DNA of 64,000 nt from Dolomedes plantarius (Eukaryota > Arthropoda > Arachnida > Araneae > Dolomedidae), in contig OU015498.1 in NCBI GenBank assembly GCA_907164885.2, forward strand, positions 123,399,727-123,463,726. The letters run 5' to 3'. Each line of letters starts with the position of its first letter. Position 1 is the stretch's first letter. The position numbers were made by a program, and so were the translations under genes. The notes beneath the pieces are model-generated. The model did not search any database. It saw nothing but the letters and a program-made list of their open reading frames with translations, and was not told the DNA's origin. Shown here piece after piece: positions 8,816 to 19,912 of the stretch.

Positions 8816-10912
8816 ATTTAGAACATACCACTAAATTGATTCAAATGGACTCATAGCACTACATAAGAAGAGTTACAGCGTATTTACATTATTAGACTGA
8901 TGTGAAAACTGATGATAGGCTGGAAAAGAAAATTGCAAAGAAAAAAAAGAATTGCTTTTCTAATCACCCCAAAATGATTCGGATGACGCATTTTAAGAAT
9001 AGTCAAAAATAAATGCTTCAACCGAGTATGTAATATGGTAAATTACGGATATAGATTTATAAAGATTTAGACGTATCTGAAACCAAAAAGAAGATATGCC
9101 TTTTTATAATAGTTAGAGCATTCACAAGTTCTTGGTTGAAATTCAAATGATACTGTGAGGCTGACTAAATGATTTGGATCGTGAAGTACAAAGTTTAAAG
9201 TGTAACTTACAATAGTCAGTTACAATTTAATGTATTTGGAGATGGGCATGCTACTATAAGGATGCATTTACAAAAATATAAAACAATATCTTATTACACG
9301 ATACTTCGAGGTGGAATTCACAGACCCATCATAACGTAACTTTACCAAAGAAACATCTCAGCCCACACAATACCCTGGGCTATTTCCCTACGCATCACAA
9401 TTATCCGTCTACCTAAATCTTGCTTCTACCCCAGTCCACTGATCTTTGACACGTTGATACATGCCTTTCTGTTAGGTCACCCTCTTATACTGGAGGTCTC
9501 TGCCGCTAGATGCCCGAGAAATTACCTTCGATTTTTGCTTACTCCTGTATATACCCCGTTCCAAGATTACGTCATACTTCCTAACTTTCATATCGAGGCT
9601 ATGTCTTTTCACATTCTGGATGAGATCCATGCAAGGTTTCATCAGAACAGGGTAATACGAATCGAGCTCATCAAGAACTAATTAGAAACAGAAAATATGA
9701 TGTAATACATCACGTTATTCACCACGGGCACAATTTTTCTTTTCTACGCGATCATTTCAAGTTTATAATGACACTAATTTAAATCGTAGATTTTGTTCGC
9801 AATTATCCTAGGCACGAAAACTGAAACTTAACTTTAAAATAACAATTCTCATCCAGTTTAAGTTTAATTAACCGACCTAAATTCGTTGCAATTAAATGGT
9901 TTCTGGGAATCCACTCAGATTTCCAAACTTATCATTAAGTCAAATCATACCAGCTCACCTTTCATATTCTCTTTCCACTGTTATAGTTATTCATCAAAAT
10001 GATGGGGCTGCGTTATGCACGCACTAGAAGTATGCTATTGAAAATTTAATAAGAATTAACAATAAATAAATAAGTAATAATACATAATGTGCTCTATTTT
10101 CTAGAAATATTCTTTCATCATTATGTGTATACATATTTCGACAAAGTACGTTAAATAATTGCAAGCCTAAATAAAATTATTTTTTAACATATTCACCATA
10201 ACTTAACTTGAATAAAGCATTTTTAAATGTCCAAAAGAAATACAGTTTGAAAATGTCAAAAATAAATGGCCTTACCTTTGATTTTATTGGCCTTACCTTT
10301 GATAATAATTGAATGTCATGTAGAACACAATACTATTAGCAATTTGTTCACTAAAACACTTCAAAATTCCTTTTTATTCGTTTTACTGGACAGTAAATCT
10401 ATCACTCTGATAGTAACTGTGTATTTTTTTTAGCAAATAAAAATTTTTAAATTTCTTTCTTCTGGGTTTTAAGAAAGCTGAGGTGTTATTTATTCTATCC
10501 ACCCCTCTAGAGATCTATTAAAGCCATAACGCTGAGAGATATTACAGTAGTTGTACGAAATTGGTTTATGTACAAAATTTGCTTATGTATTTGTCTATTT
10601 GCTTTGCTTATGCGAGGTTCAACTCAAACTCAACTGTTTTCGGAAGTTTTGTGTTCTCGCAAATCCAATATAGAAGATTCTGAAGATAAGTCTATGGTTT
10701 GTATTCCTCTCAAGAAAAAATTTTCGCAGAAAACTAAATTATTATGAATATAATTTTGTTTATTTTTCTTTATTGCTTTTGTTGTGTTTGCTTGTGCGTA
10801 CGTTTAAAAAAATCAACTTTTTTATAGAATCTTTAATATTTTTTTGCATAATCCTCTCTCACATTTAAGGGAAACGATGATACAGACACATTTCGATATA
10901 AATACACTATCT
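8816..10912. other. Unassigned DNA
   Basis: No feature supported. 9290-9690 is visibly less AT-rich than its surroundings and holds a 75-codon frame (9454-9681) of unknown nature without an ATG start; I do not call it a gene. Near 10260-10310 GGCCTTACCTTTGAT is duplicated. Confidence 0.4.
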
Positions 10913-10928
10913 ACCAATAAGTATTTGG

Positions 10929-10987
10929 CGCAGCTTGTCCTCTCTGGACCTTGCGCCAATAAACCCAAACAAACCAAACCAAACCAA
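10929..10987 (+). mobile_element. 59-bp 5'-truncated retro-insertion with 16-bp TSD
   Basis: ACCAATAAGTATTTGG occurs at 10913-10928 and again at 10988-11003. Between them lies a hairpin (TGGCGCA at 10926-10932 pairing with TGCGCCA at 10952-10958) followed by a tail of AAACC-type repeats. A 3' hairpin, short-repeat tail and long target duplication are the signature of a LINE-mobilised insertion, here reduced to its 3' end. The first TGG of the hairpin belongs to the duplicated target. Confidence 0.6.
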
Positions 10988-11189
10988 ACCAATAAGTATT
11001 TGGACACCTGTTATAGAAAAGAAAAACAAAATTTATTCATATTCAGTAGTTGGTAGAGCCTCCATCAGAGGCAAATGCAGCCTCAATCCTCCGGGGCATG
11101 CTTTGCACAGGTCCTTGTATGACGGCTAGTGGTATTTTCTTCCACTCGGTTTGGAGAAGACATGTAAGTTCCTTCACCGATTTTGGACG
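10988..11189 (-). mobile_element. Tc1-like transposon fragment (3' end)
   Basis: Minus strand carries the last 48 codons of a Tc1-like transposase followed by AT-rich 3' sequence and a terminus-like CAGGTGTCCAAATACTTATT. The rest of the element is missing to the right. The terminus is interrupted by the 59-bp retro-insertion, which is therefore younger. Confidence 0.65.
11043..11189 (-). pseudogene. Tc1-like transposase C-terminal fragment
   Basis: Forty-eight residues precede the stop, including LLQTEWKKIP, GPVQSMPRRIEA and GGSTNY. These are the typical C-terminal residues of Tc1 transposases (W..IP...I..SMPRR..A...GG.T.Y), just after the catalytic domain. The upstream DNA-binding and DDE regions are absent. 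Confidence 0.75.
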
Positions 11190-11492
11190 GTTGTTGCAAA
11201 ATCGGTGAGAGATTTCGATTAGTAGTAGGGTAAGAAAACTTATACAGGGAAAAATAAAAGAAGAAAAGTATCGTTATTTGCTCTGATATGGAATAAAATA
11301 ATCTCCCTTGTGCCGTATAGGATATTAACTCTAACGGCTCGCTATAAATGGGTTGTTTTTATTTCTTTTTTGTAAACATTAATTTTATTTTATATTCGCA
11401 GATCTCACTATCATGTATCATTATTTATGCAAAAGAGGAAAAATATGAGTACATCCAATAGATGAAAGTTATAGCTCTAATAGGACATACAA

Positions 11493-13210
11493 GTGCCGTT
11501 TACATGTGCCAAAAACCCGGGTAAAAGCAGGGTCGTTTCTTACTTTTTCCCTACGATAGGGAAAAATGCAGGGTGGATTTTCGACCCTGCTTCGACCCAG
11601 GATAAAACCCGCTAATTACCCATGATGCATTTCGAAGCTGGGAGTAAATAACATGGTGGGTTTGAACTTGTGTGAATCCATGAAAATGCAGCTAAATGAT
11701 CGATGGAAGGATCTGGAACCCCTTAACGATCGCATAATTTTCAAGAAAACAGTAGAAAAGTGCCTATTTTCTTCCGGAGGATTTCATTTATTTCTGCCCA
11801 TCTAGTTTAAAAAAAAAAAAACCATCCCCAATTACATTATAAATAGAATGTTACTGCCATCTGGCATGTAAAATAAGAAATAAAATTTCAATAACATTTT
11901 CATTTAAAGTGTTATGGTAAAATTAATAAATTTAATAAGTATAATCAATAATTAAACGTAACATTAAAATTTATTTATAAATTAATTATTTTAGAATTCA
12001 CAGATAAAATTTATTTATATCTATTTATGATTTTTTTATTTATACATGACTAAAAATTACTGAAACAAAATTGAAATCAAAATTACATTTTGATTTTATA
12101 AAAGGATTTATTAAAACAATAAGTATCTCACAATTAATCTTATAATTTAAAAAAATGCACCTATCGATTGGAAAATTTTCTTTCCAGTCTTTATTACTTC
12201 AGGAATTTAAAACCATTTCTTCCCACCAAACAGAGCTTCGTAATTTTGCCCACATTCTTTGTTGCGGAAAAACTAAATTTAGCGATGAAGCCATAGATCG
12301 TACGATTACATCTAATATCCGCATCAATCTTCTAGTTCTTATATTCCTTTTTCCTATCTATTTTCTAAATTTATTTTTAAAAACAACAGAAAACAATCGT
12401 AAACGTTCTATAATTATCAACAGCGACTGACATGTGCTGCATTTAAATAACAAATAGACGCAAACGTAATTGTGTTTTAGAAGAGGAGTGCATTGGTCGT
12501 GTCGACTTTATCTCCTGTAAGCAAGATATATGTAATCAAGGTGGGAGTGCTCAGTAATTAAAATTTTAAGTAATGAATTAAAATATTAAGGTAAGAATAA
12601 CGCGGGTAAAAGAAAAAAAATAATAGTACAGTTAAATTAAAACAAAAAAGTTAATTTTAACAGAAAAAAATATAGAGTTACAAGTTAAGAAAATTTAGAA
12701 GAAAAATTAGATAAGACTAATGATCCACGGAAAACAAAAAAGTAATAATATTAAGAGGCCCAGAAAAGCAGATATCATAAGAATACAAAAAATATTTTTG
12801 TAAGTTTTTCAATCTTTTTGGATTTTTAAAGTTTTATGATTTTTTTGTTGTTGTTATTTTTAAAATTTAAGAATACGAGGTCAAAAGAACCACAATTGGA
12901 AAAAAAAAGGCCTTTCCCAGGGCCATACACTTTGTAACGAGATAAATGCGGAGTTCGAAGATGGAAAGCTAAAAATAGCAATACAGTGAATTTGGAAAAG
13001 TATGACACTGGCTGGGATCGAACCCATAACGTGATTTACAAGGAATGATGGTGTATGAGGATCACTTCCTGCCAAATCATGTGACGGCCTTTACTTCCGG
13101 TAAGACGGGTAAAAGCAGGGTGAAAATGTGGTCCCATGTAAACGGACTTCGAAGGTTTTCCCTATTAGCGGGTAAATCCCGGGTATTATTGTTGTCCATG
13201 TAAACGCAGC
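11493..13210. mobile_element. Unclassified 1.7-kb TIR element with 5-bp TSD
   Basis: The left end (GTGCCGTTTACATGTGCC) and the reverse complement of the right end (GCTGCGTTTACATGGACAAC) are inverted repeats that go on to CCCGGGTAAA/CCCGGGATTT blocks and repeated AGCAGGG-type motifs. TACAA flanks both sides exactly (11488-11492 and 13211-13215). I see no transposase; the interior is AT-rich and includes a SINE-like insertion. I cannot place it in a named superfamily. Confidence 0.65.
12838..13088 (-). mobile_element. tRNA-derived SINE (minus strand)
   Basis: Reading leftward from about 13088, an A-box-like TTGGCAGGAAGTG is followed about 34 bases later by a B box GGGTTCGATCCC, as in tRNA genes. 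A body of about 180 bp follows and ends in AACAACAACAAAAAAA. No clear target duplication found. It lies inside the 11493-13210 element. Confidence 0.5.
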
Positions 13211-13240
13211 TACAATGTACTAGATTAGTATCTTACTGCA

Positions 13241-13577
13241 CAGGCCTGCACAACATACGGCCTGCACAACAACTTATCAGGCCTGCACAACATACGGCCC
13301 ATTCGCATTCACTCTGGCCCGTGAAGCCTTTTGTGAAGACATATAATAGTATTATAAATATAAAAAAATACGTAATATTGTTTTCAGACATATAATAATA
13401 CGAAAAGAATATTAAGAAAGGATTGTTAATATTTATGTAATTTTTAAAATATTCAGAAATTTATTTTTTGTTTGATAAAATAGTTTTTTATCTCCCTTCA
13501 ACCAATTTTCTTGCGGCTCGCAGCCTCTTTCCAGAAAGTAATATGGCCCACATCCCATTTCGAGTTGTGCAGGACTG
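13241..13577. mobile_element. Possible hAT-like MITE
   Basis: Left end CAGGCCTGCACAAC (also repeated at 13278) and right end reverse complement CAGTCCTGCACAAC resemble hAT termini. No matching 8-bp target duplication, and the left end is locally duplicated. Confidence 0.4.
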
Positions 13578-14941
13578 CCCCAGAGGATACTTGCTTCTAA
13601 TTTACGGAAAATAACAATAAAAACCATATGAATAGGAGATAATACATAGGAAACAACAACAATGTAAAAATAGCCATTCATAAAAAGTCATTAATTAAAA
13701 GTAAAAGATACAAAATCCATGGAAAAATCCAAACAAATGGTTTGTTGCATACGATGATATCTTTGCAATCAACCAAGTTAGACAAAAATTATTTAATTAG
13801 TAATATTTTTGAGATAGAGGAAAGTAGATATTACTCTACTGGTTGTACCTAGCTATAATTGACTTCCAATTTAATTGATATGATTATGAAAGAGTGTCTT
13901 TATTAAAAACATTTATAATTAATATTTCTCTTTGTCGTTTCAGTATCCGTGACCCTCTTTTCCCCTCACCATTCGGCCTTGCTCTTCACATATAGCGCTG
14001 TATTCGACAGAAGAAGCTCTACATGAGTGATGTCACTTCTTTGAAGAAGTCGAGACTGATTTGTTTTTGTACTCGAATGTCAGTGGTTTGATAAGGTCAC
14101 TAAAGCGTTATTCAGAGAGGCTTTAAATGATATTCATTGTTTTAAATCTGGATTTTTTTAGGATTAAAAAGATTGTGTCAGGGTCGCCTTAGAGCAACAA
14201 AAATATTAAACATTTCTTAGAAACAATTCTTTAATGTTTAAATCAATTTTACTATCTTTAGTTTAATTTGTTCAAAATACTTAGGTATTAAAGCTGTCAA
14301 ATTTTTTAGTTTAATTTATTGTGTATAGTAACTGCAGCTGGAAGCTATGTCGACAGATGTTTGCGAAATCTAGTAATAAAATTGGCTTATGGCACAGTAT
14401 GATTCTATTCACAATTTATCTTAATAAATCTAATAAATGGAAACAGTATAATTAATTACTTCCTATAAAATTAATAATCGGAAAATCAATGATCTATTAA
14501 TAATCGGAAAATTAATGATCTATAAATTTCGAGCAGGTAGTTTTAATTTTAATTTCTCACTGTACTACGGCAGGCAGATTGACATGTGATGTATAAGCAG
14601 ATTAATTTAAATTCTAGTATAAGATAAAGACATTTGTTTTATCTCTGCATAAAACATAAATCTGAATACTACATGCCATATATAAAAAAAATTACCTAAA
14701 ATTATTAGAAAAATTCTAAAAAAATAATTTTCTTAAAATATATTGTTTCATAAATTTTTTGTAAAATGTTGGAATACCATAATAACTCTCATTATACATT
14801 TTCACATGCTTAATATAAATATTATTCATATGCTTTAAAGCAAGAAAACATTTAAAATAAAATCTGATTCTTATAAACTTCGTAAAACATGTGATAAAAT
14901 ACTAAATTCCTCCAACAGATGTTTTTAACCATCTGCAAATA
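13578..14941. other. Unassigned AT-rich DNA
   Basis: Nothing recognised apart from a short duplication (ATTAATAATCGGAAAAT twice near 14470 and 14496). Confidence 0.45.
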
Positions 14942-14943
14942 TA

Positions 14944-16378
14944 CCGGGTGGTTATAATCAAACTCCCCCTATAAACGGCATCGTACAGCGCAAACGGGTG
15001 AACGGAATGCAACAAAATTTTGTATATGGGCTATACACGAGATGCGCTCACGGAATTTCAAAAAAAAAAAATTAGTTCCAAAATGTCCACCACAGGGCGC
15101 CTTTTCGGAAAAAACATGAAATTTAACACAATAAACGACCAAATCGGAATACAGAAACAATATTAACATTTATTGACCAGTTTCTGATCACCTTGTCATC
15201 AAACCACATTAAGTAAAGGTAAGGGAGAAACAAAAACAGTTCAGTTTGCAGAAACAAGAACAGATTAGGACGAAATTGCACAAGAGGAGCAGTTGTTAAT
15301 CGTGTCCAGGACGATGTAGGGAAAGCTGCTCCACTTGACCACCTTCATTCCCCTGCAAAATTTCAAGTCGATGGACAGTGTGTTCAACAGCAGATCGTAA
15401 CTGATCAGTTGTGAGGCTTCATACATAAAGCGTTATGGAGTTCTTTAAGTTATTCAACGTCGCAAAACCTCCACGATACACCAGACTTTTTAAATAGCCC
15501 CATAATAAGAAATCGCACGGAGTTAGATCTGGTGTACGTGGTGGCCATGGATTAGGAAAGGAGCGACTAATAACACGTTCCTCTGTGAAGTGTTGGAGCA
15601 ATAACACCTTCACGGACCCATGGATATGTGGGGGCGCACCATCCTGGATGAAAATGGTCGATGTAAGGACCCACCTTTGCTGTATTTGCGACACAACAAA
15701 CGTCTGCAGCATGTCATGGTACCGACGGCCCGTAACGGAACATGTGACAGTCCCACGTTCATCAATTTCCTCAAACAAGAATGGCCCAAGGATGAATGTC
15801 GCCGTGAATCCACACCAGACAGTGACCTTTGGAGACTGCAGGGGAAATTCAGTCTGGATCCGCGGATTTTCCTTAGCCAAAATGCGGCAATTTTCTGTGT
15901 TGACTGTCCATTGAGGTAGAAATGAGCCTCGTCGCTCCACAGAATATTCCAAGGCCAAGACAGATCAACAGTCATTCTGTTGAGAAAACTGACTGCGAAT
16001 GAGAGACGTTGTGGCTTGTCCCTATCAAGCAGCTCCTAGGTATGGCGGATATTGTATGGGAAGTAGTGCATTATGTTTCTGAGTACTTTTCGGACGGTGC
16101 TGTAAGAATAGCCTGTCTGTCGAGAAACTGCACGCGCGCTACTGCTCCCAAACTCTGATGTCTGTGACTGTGCGTCAACAGCTGTCTTGACGGCATCAAC
16201 AAGTACCGGTGTGACACGCTTACGGTCTCTTCCAGGTTGAAGTCCTAATTGCCCCGTTTCTTCAAATCTCTTAATCATGGCTCGGATACCTTTAGTAGAC
16301 ATTGGTCCACGTCATAGGTTCACCCGTTTGAGCTGTAGGATGTAAGTTTATTGGGGAAGTTTAATTATAACCACCCGG
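14944..16378 (-). mobile_element. Full-length but inactive mariner/IS630-type transposon
   Basis: Ends CCGGGTGGTTATAATCAAAC (left) and reverse complement CCGGGTGGTTATAATTAAAC (right) are near-identical TIRs flanked by TA. The 1435-bp body encodes a transposase on the minus strand that is broken by a stop and frame changes. Confidence 0.92.
15419..16302 (-). pseudogene. Mariner-type transposase, frameshifted
   Basis: ATG at 16302 begins an 88-codon N-terminal piece with helix-turn-helix-like segments (IKRFEETGQLGLQPGRDRKR, TGYSYSTVRKVLR), closing at a stop at 16036. Further along, the first catalytic Asp lies in WSDEAHFYLNG in one frame, while the second (IFIQDGAPPH) and third (TPDLTPCDFLLWGYLK) lie in another, so at least one frameshift separates them. 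About 42 residues separate the last two Asp residues, longer than the DD34D of classic mariner. The frame closes at 15419 with related-looking residues continuing after the stop. The enzyme would have cut and pasted the element at TA sites; this copy cannot. Confidence 0.88.
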
Positions 16379-16380
16379 TA

Positions 16381-18024
16381 TATTGCTGTTAATTCATTTA
16401 AAAGCTCAAAAATACAAACCTACGACTAACTCGTAATAAGTGAAATGTAAAAAAAAAATTAAGATTATGCACATAGATTAACTCTTAAAAAATCTAAATT
16501 AATTCTAATTTCGTAAGAAATAATTATTTCACAAATCTTTTGTAAAATGTTGTAAAATCATAACATCCGTCCTTTCATACGTACAGTTTCAGCGTAACAT
16601 TCTAAAATAAGAAAACATTGAAAATTGGTCTTAAAATTATATTCTTTCATACTATGTAAACTGAGCAGATGAATTTACATTTGATGCAACGTATATTTCC
16701 TTTTGTCTATATGTGCTAAAGAATACATTCACTTTAATGTTAAAAACACTAATACTCTCCTTAATTTTATAAAAATAAAATCTCCTTCTGGAAAACAGAC
16801 ATGTACAAAATTACTCATTTAAACATTTGGAACTTGCATGACCAAGAAAACCGCGATCAAATAAAGACACTTCCTTTTAGCAAATTTAACTCGTTTCAAA
16901 ATTATTGCAAAAATCAACTTCCTATAGCAACTTAAAGCAATCACTAACCAACTGCTCAAATTCATATTCAAGAACTTCAAATGTTTTTACTATACACTAA
17001 TAAATCATCAATAAAATTTCTATATGAAAAAAATTGTAAATTGTTAAATTGATAAGTTACAATACGATTTCATATTCTTTATTATTATAGTTTTAATTTA
17101 ATATTTTTAAACATTTGATTAAAGGAAGACTGAAACTTTAATAGTAGACTATGCATTTATAGTACGAAGACAATAATTCATTTTTAAGAACTAAAATTAA
17201 ACTATGTACGTGTTTAATATGTGCATAGTTACTTGTGTAATCTGATTCCAGCATTAAATGTATTGAAGATAAAATCTTCAAAGTTATCCCATTAGGAATT
17301 TATTCATATATAATTTTAAACGTTATGATTTCACTTTATCTGACGTTGCATTTATTTGTGAATTAGTATGAATTAGACTCTTTTCAAATTTTTTTGGCGA
17401 CTTAATACTGTATACTGTTTAAGATATTACCAAATCCACTTAACCAATTGGCCTTAAGGTCAGAAAACAAATTTTCATTAAAATGTTGTTAAACAGTTTT
17501 GCAATTTTTCCAGTTTCTGATGAAAGTAGGAAATAATTAAACGAAACTTTTCTCAAGACTTCGTAATTAAACATCAATACTTATTTCACAACCATTTTAG
17601 TTTATTATCTGCGTCGTTTCAGAACGTACATAAAGATAAATACTCCCGTCAGTAATATTTTCTTCATATAAATAATCGTCTTCACCTGAAACAATTATTA
17701 ATTACCTCCATTTTTGACTTGAAATATCTGGGATACATACTTCTTCTCTTCCTTAATTAATCGCAGAAACTGAGAAAAATGATGACTCAGGTATTTCGCC
17801 TACTACCAAATTTCGGTAGAGATCCATAAAACTTTTGCTCCTGTAGAACAGGTTGTCTGGAAGCGTCATACATCACGGATGCACCGATACCTTTGACTTC
17901 TGTACGTCAGTTTAAGTAGCAATGAATATAAGTTATGTCCTCTCGAAATTACTGATGAAGAAAATAATTCAATATTTCACTATTTATTCTATTTATTTAA
18001 TTCCACATTATTCATAAATTTTAC
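16381..18024. other. Unassigned AT-rich DNA
   Basis: Nothing recognised. Confidence 0.45.
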
Positions 18025-18027
18025 TAA

Positions 18028-18744
18028 GCCTATGTTCGGAGCCAATTAAAAAAAGATTTTTTAAAGGATTTTTTGGTCTTTTATCGTAAAATAGCACTTA
18101 AAAATTAAAAAATGAACAAAAACTTACCTGTAAATATCATGCTTTTTTATAAATTGATCAATTTGAAGTAATTTTTAATGAAATTTATCCAAAACACCTA
18201 TCACTCTGCACAAAATTTTAATGCTAGTATTTTAATTTCCTTCTCACACATGATAAATATGACAGTTATCTTCAAAATGTCATACAATCTAAAAGAAATT
18301 TTAAAATTCAAAAATACAGACAATTTTATGTTCCAATATGAAAATTTTCCCCGATTCGCCATTCTTTTCCTTATAACAACAGCCCCATATAAAAAAGTAT
18401 TCATTATACATGAATTATTGTACGTCATTTCATTGACAATAGCATCTAAAACATTTCCTAAAAAGTTTATCAAATTATGTGCATTATTGTGTGAGATATC
18501 ATGATAACGGTAGAGATTTGTGCTAAAAAACATAATTCTGAGAAAAACGCAATTAAAGTCATTTGTCACTTCAATTTTGTAGCAGACAATATTTTTTTAA
18601 ATAGCTATAACTCTGCTTCTAATTGATGTAGAATAAAAATCAAAACAGTTTTGAAAAGAGAAAAGACTGATTTACATGATTCTTACAAAAAATAAAATTG
18701 ACCAAACAAGTCAAAAAATGACATTTTAAACGTAGGCAGTCACA
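18028..18744 (+). mobile_element. TTAA-target element, copy A
   Basis: Inverted relative to, and clearly homologous with, the element at 35467-36218. Right end AACGTAGGCAGTCAC is followed by TTAA (18745-18748). The left end has lost a few bases (GCCTATGTTCGG in place of GGTGACTGCCTACGTTCG) after CTAA. Contains an open frame 18178-18504 whose residues are largely shared with copy B, but the opposite strand is open too. Superfamily piggyBac-like by target only. Confidence 0.7.
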
Positions 18745-18750
18745 TTAAAT

Positions 18751-19144
18751 CAGTGGTTTCCAACCCGCAGAAGTCTGCGGAATACTAAGCCAGAAATTGA
18801 ACCATGTTCAGACCCCCTCTCCCCCCACACACACCGACTTGAGGGGCGGGAACATTCCGGGGGGTATGGAGGGTATAGAATATTCCTCAGGCAAAAAGGA
18901 TACAGGATTAACGTACTCACATTCTAACGTATCATATTCTAATTCTACAATAATTATGTTAAACTTTTAAGAAATTTTATTTCAACACCTGATAATCAGC
19001 CGATATATTCCGCCTATTTAGTTCAATGAACATTACTTTCAAAATCCCCATTTATTTAGCAACTTTTTTATATGTGGTGGCGGACCACTCCCGAGGCTCT
19101 CGCAGACCATCTATGGTCCGCGGACCTCCGGTTGGGAACCACTG
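18751..19144. mobile_element. hAT MITE 1
   Basis: Left end CAGTGGTTTCCAACC and right end GGTTGGGAACCACTG are hAT-type TIRs. Flanks CATTAAAT (18743-18750) and CCTTAGAT (19145-19152) match at six of eight bases; each is one change from CCTTAAAT, the sequence expected at the end of the TTAA element. Confidence 0.82.
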
Positions 19145-19152
19145 CCTTAGAT

Positions 19153-19904
19153 CAGTGGTCCCCAACCCCCGGGCCGCGGACCGGTACTGATCCGTGAATC
19201 AAATGGTACCGGGCCGCCCAAGGAACATTAAATTATTTCCATTTTATTTACTGTGGTGTATTTCTCTCGGGTTTGTGCTAATTTATACCTTTGTAACAGA
19301 AGACATCTTGTAACTATTTTAAATTAGTTTATTGTTTATTAAACATTTCAAAATTATTAATTAAAATTGCAGTCATAAAATTGAAAATAAATGCGCTTTC
19401 CTGAAAGAAAAAAAAGAAACAAATAAATAAATAAAACGAGTTTTTTATTGAACAATAAACATAACGTCATTTATACATCAAAATCACAGCACTTAAATCC
19501 CTATTGCCATTTCCGACAACCTATCTGTGTGAAGCGGGGTTTTCTGCAGTGACAGCAGCCAAAGCAAAACAACGGAATAAACTGGACATAAGCAACACAC
19601 TTCGGGTGTCATTGTCTCATATTACCCGCAGATGGAACCGTTTCGTTGCAAAGAAACAAGCTCAGGGTTCTCATTGATCTAGCGTTCTAGTGAGTTAAAA
19701 TGTTAAATCATTTTATATTCATTTTCTGGTGTAAGTGCATTTTATTTTGAAGGCATGTTTAAATACAATTAAATTAAAATTATTAAATCAAAGCAATCTA
19801 AAATATAAACAATCAACGCCCCCCCCCCCCCCCCACTCAGCGGGCCGCGGTAAAATTATCAAACGTTGACCCGTCCGCAGCGATAAAAAGGTTGGGGAGC
19901 ACTG
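19153..19904 (+). mobile_element. hAT element 2 with transposase remnant
   Basis: TIRs CAGTGGTCCCCAACC and GGTTGGGGAGCACTG, flanked by an exact 8-bp duplication CCTTAGAT (19145-19152, 19905-19912). It keeps the tail of a transposase gene and a long C homopolymer near 19820. Confidence 0.92.
19489..19677 (+). pseudogene. hAT transposase C-terminal dimerisation region
   Basis: Sixty-two codons before a stop include SLLPFPTTYLCEAGFSAVTA, KQRNKLDISNTLRVSLS and ITRRWNRFVAKKQA. This is the hAT C-terminal dimerisation segment, with a well-preserved frame. The BED zinc finger and the catalytic residues upstream are gone, so it is not functional as a transposase. The good preservation suggests a young deletion derivative. 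Confidence 0.88.
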
Positions 19905-19912
19905 CCTTAGAT

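Noticed and set aside
12155..12430. 91-codon plus-strand frame inside the unclassified TIR element
   Set aside because: No motif, AT-driven codons and no similarity to a transposase that I recognise.
13433..13681. 82-codon minus frame across the hAT-like MITE
   Set aside because: Crosses the inferred element end, and no domain is recognisable.
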